Assembly: GCA_964457365.1 (NCBI GenBank)
Contig: CAYWFP010000008.1
Coordinates: forward strand, 8,102-72,101
Reading direction: 5' to 3'
From: CAYWFP01 sp964457365
GTDB taxonomy: Bacteria > Planctomycetota > SZUA-567
DNA: 64,000 nt
The notes under the pieces are model-generated. The model saw only the letters and a program-made list of their open reading frames with translations. It had not been told where the DNA came from and searched no databases. Positions 8,980 through 18,107 of this stretch are shown piece by piece; position 1 is the first letter of the stretch; each line of letters starts with the position of its first letter. Made by a program: the position numbers and the translations under genes.

Positions 8980-11900
8980 ATGGCACAGCGCGAAGCGCCC
9001 AGTGGCGTAATCGTCAGCATCGTCGAGACCTTCCTCACCGGCCCGCTGTCGGTGCTGCTGATCCTGGCGGCGACGGTGGCCGGGGCGATGGCGATCCTGA
9101 TGACGCCGCGCGAGGAAGAGCCGCAGATCGTGGTGCCGATGGCCGACATCACGGTCCACTTCCCCGGGCACTCGCCCGAGGAGGTGGAGCAGCTTGTCAC
9201 CACCCCGCTCGAGCGCATCCTCTGGCAGATCCAGGGCGTCGAGCACGTCTACTCCATCAGCCGGCGCGACCGCGCCACCGCCACGGTCCGCTTTTACGTC
9301 GGCGAGGACCAGGAGCGGGCGATGGTGCGCCTGCGCGACGACATCGACGCCAACCGCGACCTGGTGCCGCCGGGGGTGACCGGCTGGATCGTCGAGCCGG
9401 TGAAGATCGACGACGTGCCGATCGTGACGCTGACGCTCTACGGCGAGGACCGCGACGGCTTCGAACTGCGCCGGCTGGCCGAGGAGATGAAGGTGCGGCT
9501 GGCGAAGGTGCCCGACGTCTCGCTGGTGGAGATCTTCGGCGGCTACCGGCGCGAGGTGCGTATCGAGCCCGGCATCGAACGGATGGCCGCGCGCGGGGTC
9601 TGCCTGCCCGACATCGTCCGCGTCCTGGAAGGCGAGAACGCCACCGTCACCGCCGGCGCGGTGCTCGAGGAAGGCAAGGCGCTTCGCCTCCTGGCCGGTC
9701 CCGCGCTCGAAAGCGCCGAGGACGTGCGCCAGACGGTCATCACCGCCCGGGGCGACCAGCTCGTCCGCATCGAGGACGTCGCCGCGGTGTACGACGGGCC
9801 GGCGGAGCCGGGGCGGTACGCCCACATCGGCTTCGGCCCCGCGCACGCGGATCCCGCGCTCGCGGGGAGGCGCCTGCCGGCGGTGACGCTGGCGTTCAGC
9901 AAGAAGAAAGGCACCAACGCCGTCACCGTCGCGCGGGAGGTGATCGCCGCCGCGGAGGAGCTGCGCGGCACGGTCATCCCCGCCGACATCGCCATGCTGA
10001 CCACCCGCAACTACGGCCGCATCGCCAACGAGAAGGTCAACGACCTGCTGGCGAGCATGGCCTTCGCCATCGTCACCGTCGTCGGCCTGATCGCGCTGAC
10101 GATGGGCTGGCGCGAAGCGGTGGTGGTGGGGCTGGCCGTGCCGGTCAGCTTCGCGCTGGCCTTGTTCACCAACTACCTCTTCGGTTTCACCATCAACCGC
10201 GTCACCCTCTTCGCGCTGATCCTGAGCCTGGGGCTGGTGGTGGACGACCCGATCACCAACGTCGACAACATCCAGCGCCATATCCTCATGGGTCTGCGCC
10301 GGCCCTTCGCCGCGACGCTGGCCGCCGTGCAGGAGGTGATCCCGCCGGTGATCATGTCGACGCTGGTGATTATCGTCTCGTTCCTGCCGCTGTTCTTCAT
10401 CACCGGCATGATGGGGCCGTACATGGGCCCGATGGCGATCAACGTGCCGCTGACGGTCACCTTCTCCACCGTCTGCGCGCTGACCTTCGTGCCGTGGCTG
10501 AGCCTGAAGCTGCTCAAGTCGCTGGCGCCGGAGCGTTCGGAGAAGACGGCGGGGACGGACGCCGAGGGTATCGACAGCACGCCGCCGTGGCTGCGCCGCT
10601 TCTACCGCGCCGTCGTCTCGCCGTTTCTGAAGCCGCGCAACGGGGTTCTGCTGCTGCTGGGCATGGTCGTCCTCTTCCTCGGCTCGGGCGCGCTGTTTCT
10701 GCTGCGGCAGGTGCCGCTGAAGATGCTGCCCTTCGACAACAAGAGCGAGCTGCAACTGGTGGTGGAGATGCCCGCGGGCACGTCCCTGGAAACAACCGAC
10801 GCGGTGGTCCAGGAACTGGAAGGCTATCTCGCCAGCGTCAACGAGGTGACGGATTTCCAGAGCTATGCCGGATGGCACTCGCCGATCGACTTCAACGGCC
10901 TCGTGCGGCACTACTACTGGCGCCACGGCCCGCACCAGGCGGACCTCCGCGTCAACCTCGTCGGCAAGCAGGCGCGCATCCAGCAGAGCCACGCCATCGC
11001 CCTGCGCCTGCGGGACGACATCGACGCCATCGCGCGGAAACACGGCGCGGTGATCGGTATTGTCGAGGTACCGCCCGGGCCGCCGGTCCTGTCGACCCTG
11101 ACGGTGGAGGTTTACGGCGAGCCGTCGCAGGAATACGACGAGATCGTCGCCGGCGCGCGCGCGCTGCAGGAGCGGCTGCGCGCGGAGGATCCCAAGCACA
11201 TCGTCCAGATCGACGACATGGCCCAGGAGAAACATGCCCGCTACGTCTTCACCGTCGACCGGGCCAAGGCCCGCACCCACGGCCTCGGCGTCGTCGACGT
11301 GGTGCAAACGCTCCAGGCGGCCACCGGCGGCGCGGTGCCGGGGGTGGTGCACGTCGAGAAGCAGCGCGAGCCGGTGCTGCTGCGGGTGGTCCTGCCGCTG
11401 ACAGACCGGCATCACCCGGAGCGACTGAGACAGTTCTGGTGCCGCACGCCCGCGGGGGCGATGATCCAGCTCGCCGAGCTCGGCGCCTTCCGGCGCGAAA
11501 CCGAGGAGCAGCCGGTCTATCACAAGGATCTCGAGCGCGTCGTCTTCGTCACCGCCGAGTGCGCCGGGCGCCCGCCGGGAGAGATCATCGTCGACATGTG
11601 GTCGCGCCTGGTCGAGGATCCGCTGCCGCGCGGCAGCGAGGCCGTCTGGGACGGAGAAGGCGAGTGGCAGATCACGCTGCGGGTCTTCCGCGACCTGGGG
11701 ATCGCTTTCGGCGTGGCGCTGTTGTGCATCTACCTGCTGATGACGGTGCAGACGGAGAGCTTCTTCATGCCGCTGATCATCATGAGCGCGATTCCGCTGA
11801 CGGTCATCGGCATCGCCCCGGGCTTCTTCCTGCTGAACGTCCTCACTACGAAGGACGTCAACGGCTACCCCGACCCGGTCTTCTTCACCGCCACGGCGAT

Positions 11901-12222
11901 GATCGGCATGATCGCCCTCGGCGGCATCGTCATCCGCAACAGCATCGTGCTCATCGAGTTCGTCCAGGACCGCATGCGCGAGGGGATGGAACTCGACGAG
12001 GCGATCCTGCAGAGCGGCGCGGTCCGCTTCCGCCCCATCGTCCTCACCGCGGCGACGACGATGCTCGGGGCGTGGCCGATCACGCTCGACCCGATCTTCT
12101 CGGGGCTGGCATGGGCCTTGATCTTCGGTCTCTTCGCCAGCACCGTCTTCACCCTCGTGGTCATCCCCACGGTCTACCGTCTCGTGGGGCCGCGCTCCCT
12201 GCAAGGAGAACGCCATGCCTGA
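8980..12222 (+). CDS. RND-family efflux permease (AcrB-like)
   Basis: This 1080-residue inner-membrane pump has the duplicated RND layout: a helix near residue 15, a large periplasmic loop, a helix bundle with the proton-relay pair in GLVVDDPITNVDN, a second periplasmic loop, and a second bundle. It would export hydrophobic or toxic compounds using the proton gradient together with the adaptor encoded next. The ATG at 8980 follows GAGAG and gives the normal family N-terminus; an ATG 42 nt earlier has no ribosome site. The gene overlaps the adaptor gene by 8 nt. Order permease-adaptor is the reverse of acrAB, and no outer-membrane channel gene is nearby, so a TolC-like partner must be elsewhere. 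Confidence 0.9.
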   Translation: MAQREAPSGVIVSIVETFLTGPLSVLLILAATVAGAMAILMTPREEEPQIVVPMADITVHFPGHSPEEVEQLVTTPLERILWQIQGVEHVYSISRRDRATATVRFYVGEDQERAMVRLRDDIDANRDLVPPGVTGWIVEPVKIDDVPIVTLTLYGEDRDGFELRRLAEEMKVRLAKVPDVSLVEIFGGYRREVRIEPGIERMAARGVCLPDIVRVLEGENATVTAGAVLEEGKALRLLAGPALESAEDVRQTVITARGDQLVRIEDVAAVYDGPAEPGRYAHIGFGPAHADPALAGRRLPAVTLAFSKKKGTNAVTVAREVIAAAEELRGTVIPADIAMLTTRNYGRIANEKVNDLLASMAFAIVTVVGLIALTMGWREAVVVGLAVPVSFALALFTNYLFGFTINRVTLFALILSLGLVVDDPITNVDNIQRHILMGLRRPFAATLAAVQEVIPPVIMSTLVIIVSFLPLFFITGMMGPYMGPMAINVPLTVTFSTVCALTFVPWLSLKLLKSLAPERSEKTAGTDAEGIDSTPPWLRRFYRAVVSPFLKPRNGVLLLLGMVVLFLGSGALFLLRQVPLKMLPFDNKSELQLVVEMPAGTSLETTDAVVQELEGYLASVNEVTDFQSYAGWHSPIDFNGLVRHYYWRHGPHQADLRVNLVGKQARIQQSHAIALRLRDDIDAIARKHGAVIGIVEVPPGPPVLSTLTVEVYGEPSQEYDEIVAGARALQERLRAEDPKHIVQIDDMAQEKHARYVFTVDRAKARTHGLGVVDVVQTLQAATGGAVPGVVHVEKQREPVLLRVVLPLTDRHHPERLRQFWCRTPAGAMIQLAELGAFRRETEEQPVYHKDLERVVFVTAECAGRPPGEIIVDMWSRLVEDPLPRGSEAVWDGEGEWQITLRVFRDLGIAFGVALLCIYLLMTVQTESFFMPLIIMSAIPLTVIGIAPGFFLLNVLTTKDVNGYPDPVFFTATAMIGMIALGGIVIRNSIVLIEFVQDRMREGMELDEAILQSGAVRFRPIVLTAATTMLGAWPITLDPIFSGLAWALIFGLFASTVFTLVVIPTVYRLVGPRSLQGERHA

Positions 12223-13300
12223 ATCGGCCAAGCCCAAATCGAAGTGGATCGCCGGTGCGCTGGGCGCGGCGGTCTTCGTGCTGCTGCTGCTGTACATGAG
12301 CGGCACGTTCGACACCGGCCAGGTCGAGCCGGGCCGCACCGGGGCGCCGGCCGACGAAACGCCGCGGGGCAAGGCGCTCGTGCTGGCGCCCTCGGAGATC
12401 CCGCGCCTCTACACCGCCGTCGGCACGGTGCGCAGCCGCGACGAGGTGGAGATCAGCCCGCGCATTACCGCGCGCGTGGTCAAGGTCGAGGTCCGCAGCG
12501 GCGATACGGTGAAGAAAGGCGAACTCCTGCTCATACTCGCCGGCGAGGAACTGAAAGCGGCCGCGCGGCAGGCGCGCGAGACGGTCGAGTCGGCCAAGGC
12601 GGCGCTGGAGCTGGCGAAGAAGGAGGCCGAGCGCGCGGCGCAGCTGCTGGAGAAGGGCGTCATGCCCAAGAGCGACTACGACCGGGCGATGGCCACCCGC
12701 CAGCAGGCCGGGGCCGGCCTCGCCGCCGCCGAGCAGGCCGAACTCCGCGCCGAGGCCGCGCTCGACTACGCCACCATCGAGGCGCCGATGGACGCGGTGG
12801 TCGGCGAGAAGAACGTCGACACCGGCGACCTGGCCGCGCCGGGGAACATCCTGCTGCGCCTCTTCGATCCGGCGCGGCTGCTGCTGGAAGTGCCGGTGCG
12901 CGAGGGGCTGGTGCGGCAGGTGCAGGTCGGCACCGAGGTCCGCTTCACCGTCCCCGCCCTGCAGCGCACGGTCGCGGGGAAAGTCGAGGAGGTGGTGCCC
13001 TCGGTCGACCCGCAGAGCCGGACGTTCCTGGTCAAGGTCTTTATCGGCAAGGAGCCGGAGCTGGTGCCGGGCATGTACGGCACGTTCGAACTGACGCTCG
13101 GCACGGAGGAGGCGCTGCTGCTGCCGCGCGCGGCGCTGAAACGCGTCGGGCAGGTCGAGTACGTGCTGGCCGAGACCGCCGACGGCCCGCGCCGGCTGCT
13201 GGTGCGCAGCATCCCGCATGACCCGGACCGCGTGCGCGTGGTCAGCGGGCTCGCGGCGGGGATGACGATCTACGTGCCCGAGGACGAGTCGTCGGAGTAG
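12215..13300 (+). CDS. RND membrane-fusion (periplasmic adaptor) protein
   Basis: This 361-residue adaptor has one N-terminal membrane anchor (residues 11-28), a lipoyl half-motif near residue 80, and an alanine-, glutamate- and lysine-rich alpha-hairpin (about 110-185). The second lipoyl half (EAPMDAVVGEKNVDTGD) and beta-barrel domains complete the HlyD/AcrA fold. It links the permease to an outer-membrane channel. Start overlaps the permease end. The stop codon TAG coincides with the 3' boundary of a group II intron remnant on the other strand, so the last residues may have been reset by that insertion. Confidence 0.88.
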   Translation: MPESAKPKSKWIAGALGAAVFVLLLLYMSGTFDTGQVEPGRTGAPADETPRGKALVLAPSEIPRLYTAVGTVRSRDEVEISPRITARVVKVEVRSGDTVKKGELLLILAGEELKAAARQARETVESAKAALELAKKEAERAAQLLEKGVMPKSDYDRAMATRQQAGAGLAAAEQAELRAEAALDYATIEAPMDAVVGEKNVDTGDLAAPGNILLRLFDPARLLLEVPVREGLVRQVQVGTEVRFTVPALQRTVAGKVEEVVPSVDPQSRTFLVKVFIGKEPELVPGMYGTFELTLGTEEALLLPRAALKRVGQVEYVLAETADGPRRLLVRSIPHDPDRVRVVSGLAAGMTIYVPEDESSE

Positions 13301-13363
13301 GAATGGACATTACCGACCACCCCCTCCACAGATCCGGACGTGCGCTGCTAACGCATCCGGCTC
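13297..13363 (-). mobile_element. Group II intron remnant (domains V and VI only)
   Basis: On the minus strand 13363-13331 reads as a 33-nt hairpin starting GAGCCGGATGCG and ending CGCACGTCCGGATC, the standard domain V pattern with its AGC triad. It is followed by a domain VI-like hairpin whose arms GGGGTGG and CCATTCC pair fully, ending in CTAC, as expected for an intron 3' end. No reverse transcriptase or upstream domains remain. Confidence 0.6.
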
Positions 13364-13371
13364 CTGCCTCG

Positions 13372-13479
13372 GGCGATGACGCCGAGGCGCTGCTGCCGCG
13401 CATGGGCGAGCGGCTGCGCGCATGCGGCAAGGAGTTGAGCCGGCTGATCACGCTGCTGCCGGCAGAAAGGGACGCCTGA
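13372..13479 (+). pseudogene. 3' fragment of a gene, possibly an IclR-type regulator
   Basis: An open frame without a start continues rightwards from the intron remnant to TGA at 13477-13479. It encodes about 35 residues, including MGERLRACGKELSRLI, which resembles the C-terminal helix of IclR regulators. Its stop overlaps the sulfatase ATG by one base, as in an operon. I infer that an insertion and deletion removed the rest of the regulator gene. The family is tentative. Confidence 0.4.
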
Positions 13480-16370
13480 TGCAAAACCGCCCGAACATCC
13501 TCTTTTTCTTCCCCGACCAGCACCGTTTCGACTGGCTCGGCGTCAATCCGGACCTGCCGCTGAGGACGCCGAACCTCGACGCGCTCTGCCGCCGCGGCGT
13601 GCGCTTTGCCCGCGCCTTCTGCGACTCGCCCCTGTGCGCGCCCTCGCGCGCGGCGCTGGCGGCCGGCAAGGGATACGACCGCTGCGGCGTAGTCGACAAC
13701 GGCCAGGCGTACCCGCTGAGGCAGCCGACATATTACCAGGCGTTGCGCGAGGCGGGCTATCACGTGCTCGGCTGCGGCAAGTTCGACCTCGACAAGCCGA
13801 CGCCGGACTGGCACCTCGACGGCTCGCGCCATATCCGCGACTGGGGCTTCACCGCCGGCATCGACAACGAGGGCAAGTTCGATGGCAGCCGCAGCTTCCG
13901 CCAGGCCGGGAAACCCGTGGGCCCGTATTTGAAATACCTGCACGAACGCGGCTTCGCCAACCGCTACTGCGACGAGCACGCGCAATGCAGGCGAAACCGC
14001 GGGGCGTATACGACCTTCCTCCCCGACGAGGCGTACTGCGACAACTGGGTGGCGGAGAACGGCATGACGTTGCTGCGAAACGTCCCCGCAGGCGAACCGT
14101 GGCACCTGGTGATCAACTTCACCGGCCCGCACAATCCGATGGAGGTGCCGCAGAGTATTCGACAGCGCTGGCAGGACGTCGACTTCCCGCCGCCGCACGG
14201 CTACGACGGCGACACGCACGCACCGGAGGATCACCAGCGCAACCGGCAGAACTACGCGGGCATGATCGAGAACATCGACCGCCACGTCGGACGCTTTCTG
14301 GATGAACTGCGCGCGCGCGGCGAGGAGGAGAACACGCTCGTCGTCTACGCCAGCGACCACGGCGAGATGCTCGGCGACCACGGCCGCTTCGGTAAAAGCA
14401 CCTTCTATCATCCGTCCATCGGGGTGCCGCTGATCGTCGCCGGCCCGGGCGTGCGCGAAAACGTCGTCGAGGACGCGCTCGTCCTCATCCACGATCTGGC
14501 CGCGACCTTCGTCGATTACGCCGGGGCGACGCCGATGCCGGGGATGGAGCCGGCGAATCTGCGGCCGCTGCTGGAAGGCCGCGCCGCGGCGCACCGCGAT
14601 CACGTCGTGCTGGGCCTGGGCGACTGGCGCGTCGCTTTCGACGGACGCTACAAGCTCGTCACCGGCGTCGGCGAGGCGCCGCTGCTCTTCGACCTTCTGG
14701 ACGATCCGTGGGAAGACGCCGATATCGCCACGCGGCAACCGGAGAAAGTGACCGAACTCGATTCCCTGGTTCGCCGCGCGCGCGGAAAAACCTCGAGACG
14801 AAAGGACCGACAAATGAGCGAACGACCGAATATCCTTTTCCTCTTCAGCGACGAGCACAGCCACCGTTTCATGGGGCATATCTCCCCCGAGGACGGCGGC
14901 GAGGCCGATATCGAGACGCCGGTCTTCGACAAGCTCGCCGCGGGCGGCACCGTCTTCACCGACGCGTACTGCCAGATGCCGCTGTGCACCCCCAGCCGCA
15001 TATCCGTCCTGACCGGGCTGGAGCCGGCCCGGTGCGGCGCGTGGCACAACTCCGCGGTCCTGCGGCCCGAACTCGATACGATCCCGAAGGCGCTGGCGCG
15101 CGCGGGGTACGCCACCTGCCTCGTGGGCAAGATGCACCTCGGCGGCAACCAGCAGTTCGTCGGCTTCCAGCACCGCCCCTACGGCGACCTGACCGGCAGA
15201 TGCGGTCACCAGCGGGAGCCGATCCCGGATCCGGACACGGGCATGCGCGCGCGCACCACCAGTGCCGTCGGGATCACCGGGGTTCCCGAGAGCCAGATGC
15301 AGGAGGAACTGGTCGCGCAGGAGAGCCTGGCCTGGCTGCGCGAACACCGGCACGCCCAGGGCGACCGGCCGTGGTTCCTCTGCGCCTCGTTCAGCCGGCC
15401 GCATTTTCCGCTGACCGCGCCGCGGCGATGGATCGAGCGCTACCGCCCCGACCGAATCAGCCGGCCGATGTTCCCCGCCGGCGGCGACGCGTACGACCAC
15501 CCGATGAGCGCGGGCATGCGCAAGGGCTTCATGGCCGAGGATATCGACGAGGCGGAGATGATGAGGGCGCGCGCGGCCTACTTCGCCTGCGTCAGCTACC
15601 TCGACGAGATGATCGGCGACATGCTGCTGCGCCTCGACGCGGCCGGTTTCCTGGAGAACACGATTGTCGTCTACACCACCGATCACGGCGAGATGGCCGG
15701 CGAGCACGGGGCGTGGTGGAAGAACGGCTGGTACGAGGGCTGCACCCGCGTGCCGCTGATCGTCTCCACGCCCGCGCAGCGCAACGGCGCAGAAGAAGCC
15801 GCGCGCTGCACCGCGCCGGTGGCGCTGCTGGACCTCTTCCCCACCTTCTGCGGCCTCGCCGGCACCGAGGCTCCCGGCCACCTCGACGGCGTCGACCTCT
15901 CCGCGTCAATCCGCAGCGGCGTCGAACCGGCGGCGCGGCCGATTGTCACCGACAACCTGATCCCGCGCTGGGGCGAGGGCACCGAGTTCCGCTCGGTCCG
16001 CAAGGGCAAGTACAAGTACGTCCGTTTCCGCAGCTTCCCGCCGCTCTTCTTCGACCTGGAGGACGACCCGGGCGAGCGGAAGAACCTCTTCGCGCGCGGC
16101 TGCTCGGGAGAAGCCGAGGCGGCGCTGCGCGAGCTTGAAGCCTTCGCCAACGAGTCCATCGACTTCGACGAGGCCGAGAACCTGCGCACCGTCCGCGACG
16201 GCAAACTGCACGAAGAGTACCCGCAGACGGTCAATCCGCACAGCGGCGGCAACTGCTACTTCATGCCCTCGGGCAGGATCATCGCCGGCGACGATCTGCT
16301 CTACGAGCCGACGGTAATCGCGGAAAACCCCGAGGACGCGTTCGGGGATTACGCTCCGGGCCGGGGTTGA
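13479..16370 (+). CDS. Tandem sulfatase: two complete sulfatases in one reading frame
   Basis: The frame encodes 963 residues. Residues 1-445 form one alkaline-phosphatase-fold sulfatase: metal motif FPDQHRF, catalytic C53 in LCAPSR (formylglycine site), and SDHGEMLGDHG. Residues 446-963 form a second: FSDEHSHRF, C503 in LCTPSR, and TDHGEMAGEHG. Both have cysteine-type signatures C-x-P-S-R. No stop separates them, yet AAAGGA lies 7 nt before an ATG at 14814, exactly where a separate second gene would start. No signal peptide is visible on either half. They would remove sulfate esters from carbohydrates. The first ATG overlaps the stop of an upstream gene fragment. Confidence 0.85.
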   Translation: MQNRPNILFFFPDQHRFDWLGVNPDLPLRTPNLDALCRRGVRFARAFCDSPLCAPSRAALAAGKGYDRCGVVDNGQAYPLRQPTYYQALREAGYHVLGCGKFDLDKPTPDWHLDGSRHIRDWGFTAGIDNEGKFDGSRSFRQAGKPVGPYLKYLHERGFANRYCDEHAQCRRNRGAYTTFLPDEAYCDNWVAENGMTLLRNVPAGEPWHLVINFTGPHNPMEVPQSIRQRWQDVDFPPPHGYDGDTHAPEDHQRNRQNYAGMIENIDRHVGRFLDELRARGEEENTLVVYASDHGEMLGDHGRFGKSTFYHPSIGVPLIVAGPGVRENVVEDALVLIHDLAATFVDYAGATPMPGMEPANLRPLLEGRAAAHRDHVVLGLGDWRVAFDGRYKLVTGVGEAPLLFDLLDDPWEDADIATRQPEKVTELDSLVRRARGKTSRRKDRQMSERPNILFLFSDEHSHRFMGHISPEDGGEADIETPVFDKLAAGGTVFTDAYCQMPLCTPSRISVLTGLEPARCGAWHNSAVLRPELDTIPKALARAGYATCLVGKMHLGGNQQFVGFQHRPYGDLTGRCGHQREPIPDPDTGMRARTTSAVGITGVPESQMQEELVAQESLAWLREHRHAQGDRPWFLCASFSRPHFPLTAPRRWIERYRPDRISRPMFPAGGDAYDHPMSAGMRKGFMAEDIDEAEMMRARAAYFACVSYLDEMIGDMLLRLDAAGFLENTIVVYTTDHGEMAGEHGAWWKNGWYEGCTRVPLIVSTPAQRNGAEEAARCTAPVALLDLFPTFCGLAGTEAPGHLDGVDLSASIRSGVEPAARPIVTDNLIPRWGEGTEFRSVRKGKYKYVRFRSFPPLFFDLEDDPGERKNLFARGCSGEAEAALRELEAFANESIDFDEAENLRTVRDGKLHEEYPQTVNPHSGGNCYFMPSGRIIAGDDLLYEPTVIAENPEDAFGDYAPGRG
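14801..14816 (+). promoter_or_regulatory. Internal ribosome site and start inside the tandem sulfatase
   Basis: AAAGGA (14801-14806) precedes ATG (14814) at good spacing, and the protein from here begins MSERPNILFLF, a typical sulfatase N-terminus. The second enzyme is probably also made on its own. Confidence 0.55.
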
Positions 16371-16384
16371 CGACCGCGTCGAGG

Positions 16385-16747
16385 CTATCGCTCGAACGGA
16401 TCGCGCACCACCGCCGCACCGCAGTAGAGGCATGTCGGCCGCGTCCGCCCGACCGGCCGGCCGCACTTGGCGCAGTCCTGCAGCCCGTCGGCGGACTTGG
16501 CCACCCGCCCGTCGAGCCGCCCGTCGCGGGCGTCGATCCGCGCGACCTGCTTGATCAGGTCCTCGTCGGTGTAGCCGTGCTGCTCCTTCATGAAGGTCCA
16601 GAGCGCCTCGGTGATCATCAGCAGACGCTCGACCTCGTGCTCGACCTGGCGGACGTCGCTCCGGGCGTCGCGCGCGGCGTCGGCGCCACCGTGCGAGGCG
16701 TGCCTGAGCGAGGAGTGGAAGTTGAATCCCGAGAATCCTGCGGTCAT
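16385..16747 (-). CDS. Small zinc-ribbon protein of unknown function
   Basis: The 120-residue protein has a helical middle and a C-terminal zinc ribbon: CAKCGRP and CLYCGAA near residues 92-113. The start at 16747 has AGGAG 7 nt upstream. It converges on the tandem sulfatase with 14 bp between stops. No function can be assigned. Confidence 0.65.
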   Translation of the reverse strand: MTAGFSGFNFHSSLRHASHGGADAARDARSDVRQVEHEVERLLMITEALWTFMKEQHGYTDEDLIKQVARIDARDGRLDGRVAKSADGLQDCAKCGRPVGRTRPTCLYCGAAVVRDPFER

Positions 16748-16769
16748 GGTAATCTCCTATCGAAACGCC

Positions 16770-17204
16770 CTACGGACAGCGCAAGTAAATTTCAGCGTGC
16801 TCGGCCGGGATGAAAAGCAGGTAGAGGCCGGTGTAGTCGCCCGGATAGCATGTTCCACCCCGATAGAAAAAGCCATGCAGCCGTTCGCCGTCATTGATGC
16901 AGGTAAACGTATTCTGCTCCGCTATTGATGGCGGGAAAGCGAATCGCGAATCCGCACAATAGTGGCGCAGATAGAAAAAAGAGCCTTTTTCCGTTTTGTC
17001 CGTCGGCCATAACTCCTCATAGTGAATCGTTATGGAGTAAAAACACTGCGCCGGCATTGAAGGGGAACTGTAAAAATGCCGCACCCGAACATACGCCAAC
17101 GCATATCCCCCCACAGCCACAACCAGCGCACCGGCGACAACGGTCGACCAGACGCAGAAGCAACGGGGATGAACCCATCCTTGTTTCAGCGCTTGATTAC
17201 GCAT
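16770..17204 (-). CDS. Hypothetical single-pass membrane protein
   Basis: The 144-residue protein has a membrane segment at about residues 18-40 followed by an aromatic- and cysteine-rich extracytoplasmic part. Not recognised. Its start overlaps the end of the upstream LRR gene by 19 nt, so the two are probably cotranslated. Base composition is less G+C-rich than that of the flanking genes, which suggests transfer. Confidence 0.55.
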   Translation of the reverse strand: MRNQALKQGWVHPRCFCVWSTVVAGALVVAVGGYALAYVRVRHFYSSPSMPAQCFYSITIHYEELWPTDKTEKGSFFYLRHYCADSRFAFPPSIAEQNTFTCINDGERLHGFFYRGGTCYPGDYTGLYLLFIPAEHAEIYLRCP

Positions 17205-17836
17205 CCGTTCTTTTCCATCTCCAACAGCCAGTCGGGCAGCGGCTGCGCTACGACGGGGGTGTTATGGATGTTAAGCTCCCGTAGCGGCATCCCCTTCAGC
17301 GGCGTCAGGTCGGAAACCTGGGTTTTATACAGACAGACCTTCTCGAGTCTCATCCCCCGCAGCGGCGTCAGGTCAGCGACCTCCGTATTCGCCAATTCGA
17401 GTTCTTCCAGCGGCATGCCCTTCAGAGCCGACAGATCGTTCGTGAACGTGCAGTCCAGGTCGAGCACCCGCAGCGGCATGCCCTCGAGCGGAGAGAGGTC
17501 GGATACCGTCGAGCATTCCAAATCGAGATAGACGAGCGACAGCCCCCCGAGTGCGGAGATATCGGATACAGCTGCGTTATTGAGATCGATAGAGATCGGT
17601 GAAAAGCAGGGGTAGTTCGCGCACGGCCATCTCGCCCAGCCCCAGAGCGTAGGGGTGATGTAATCCGGATTCGCCGCCACCAGCGCCGCATCGACCCGCG
17701 CCATCCGCCATCTGATGATCGCCCCCCGCCCGCCACCATGAATCAGCCACCCCAACCCGCCTCCCGCCCACAGCAGGGCGCCCAGCAGGAGCAGCGCCCA
17801 TGTTCTCCGACAACGGTTGTGAGTGAGTCTGCGCAT
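17186..17836 (-). CDS. Membrane-anchored leucine-rich-repeat protein
   Basis: The 216-residue protein has an N-terminal membrane segment (about 12-33) and then six to seven short repeats of the form DLSPLEGMPLRVLDLD, spaced by about 23 residues. LRR surfaces usually bind proteins. Location is probably periplasmic or extracellular, anchored at the N-terminus. It is followed by the overlapping hypothetical membrane gene. Confidence 0.7.
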   Translation of the reverse strand: MRRLTHNRCRRTWALLLLGALLWAGGGLGWLIHGGGRGAIIRWRMARVDAALVAANPDYITPTLWGWARWPCANYPCFSPISIDLNNAAVSDISALGGLSLVYLDLECSTVSDLSPLEGMPLRVLDLDCTFTNDLSALKGMPLEELELANTEVADLTPLRGMRLEKVCLYKTQVSDLTPLKGMPLRELNIHNTPVVAQPLPDWLLEMEKNGCVIKR

Positions 17837-17991
17837 CCTGCCCCCGTGTTTCCCTCAGGATACGCGACCGCGCCAGCGTCTGCAAGTCCTCCGCCTGCGA
17901 CCGACGGGAACGAAGAACATTCGTCGACACGACAGTGCGATTGCCCGCGACGCGCCCCGCGGCATATTTTGCCGCGCAAACGTAAGAGTGC

Positions 17992-18021
17992 TTGACAACC
18001 CTGCGCGCAGAGGCGTATCAT
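17992..18021 (+). promoter_or_regulatory. Sigma-70 promoter of the GH1 gene
   Basis: TTGACA (17992-17997) and TATCAT (18016-18021) are separated by 18 bp. The expected transcript start is about 80 bp before the GH1 start codon. Confidence 0.7.
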
Positions 18022-18107
18022 TTAGTGAATAGGCGGCCTGCCCCGGCGACGGCGGCCGGCTCGCCGCGCATCATCCGCCACCCGACCCGAAAGGATGCCG
18101 CCCGACG

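Noticed and set aside
8815..12372. Very long open frame on the minus strand opposite the RND permease gene
   Set aside because: The plus strand encodes a full RND permease with all motifs. The minus frame is His/Asp/Arg-rich and is produced by biased third positions in G+C-rich DNA.
12215..13300. TolC-like outer-membrane channel gene next to the efflux pair
   Set aside because: The genes on both sides are unrelated; no outer-membrane factor is coded in the window.
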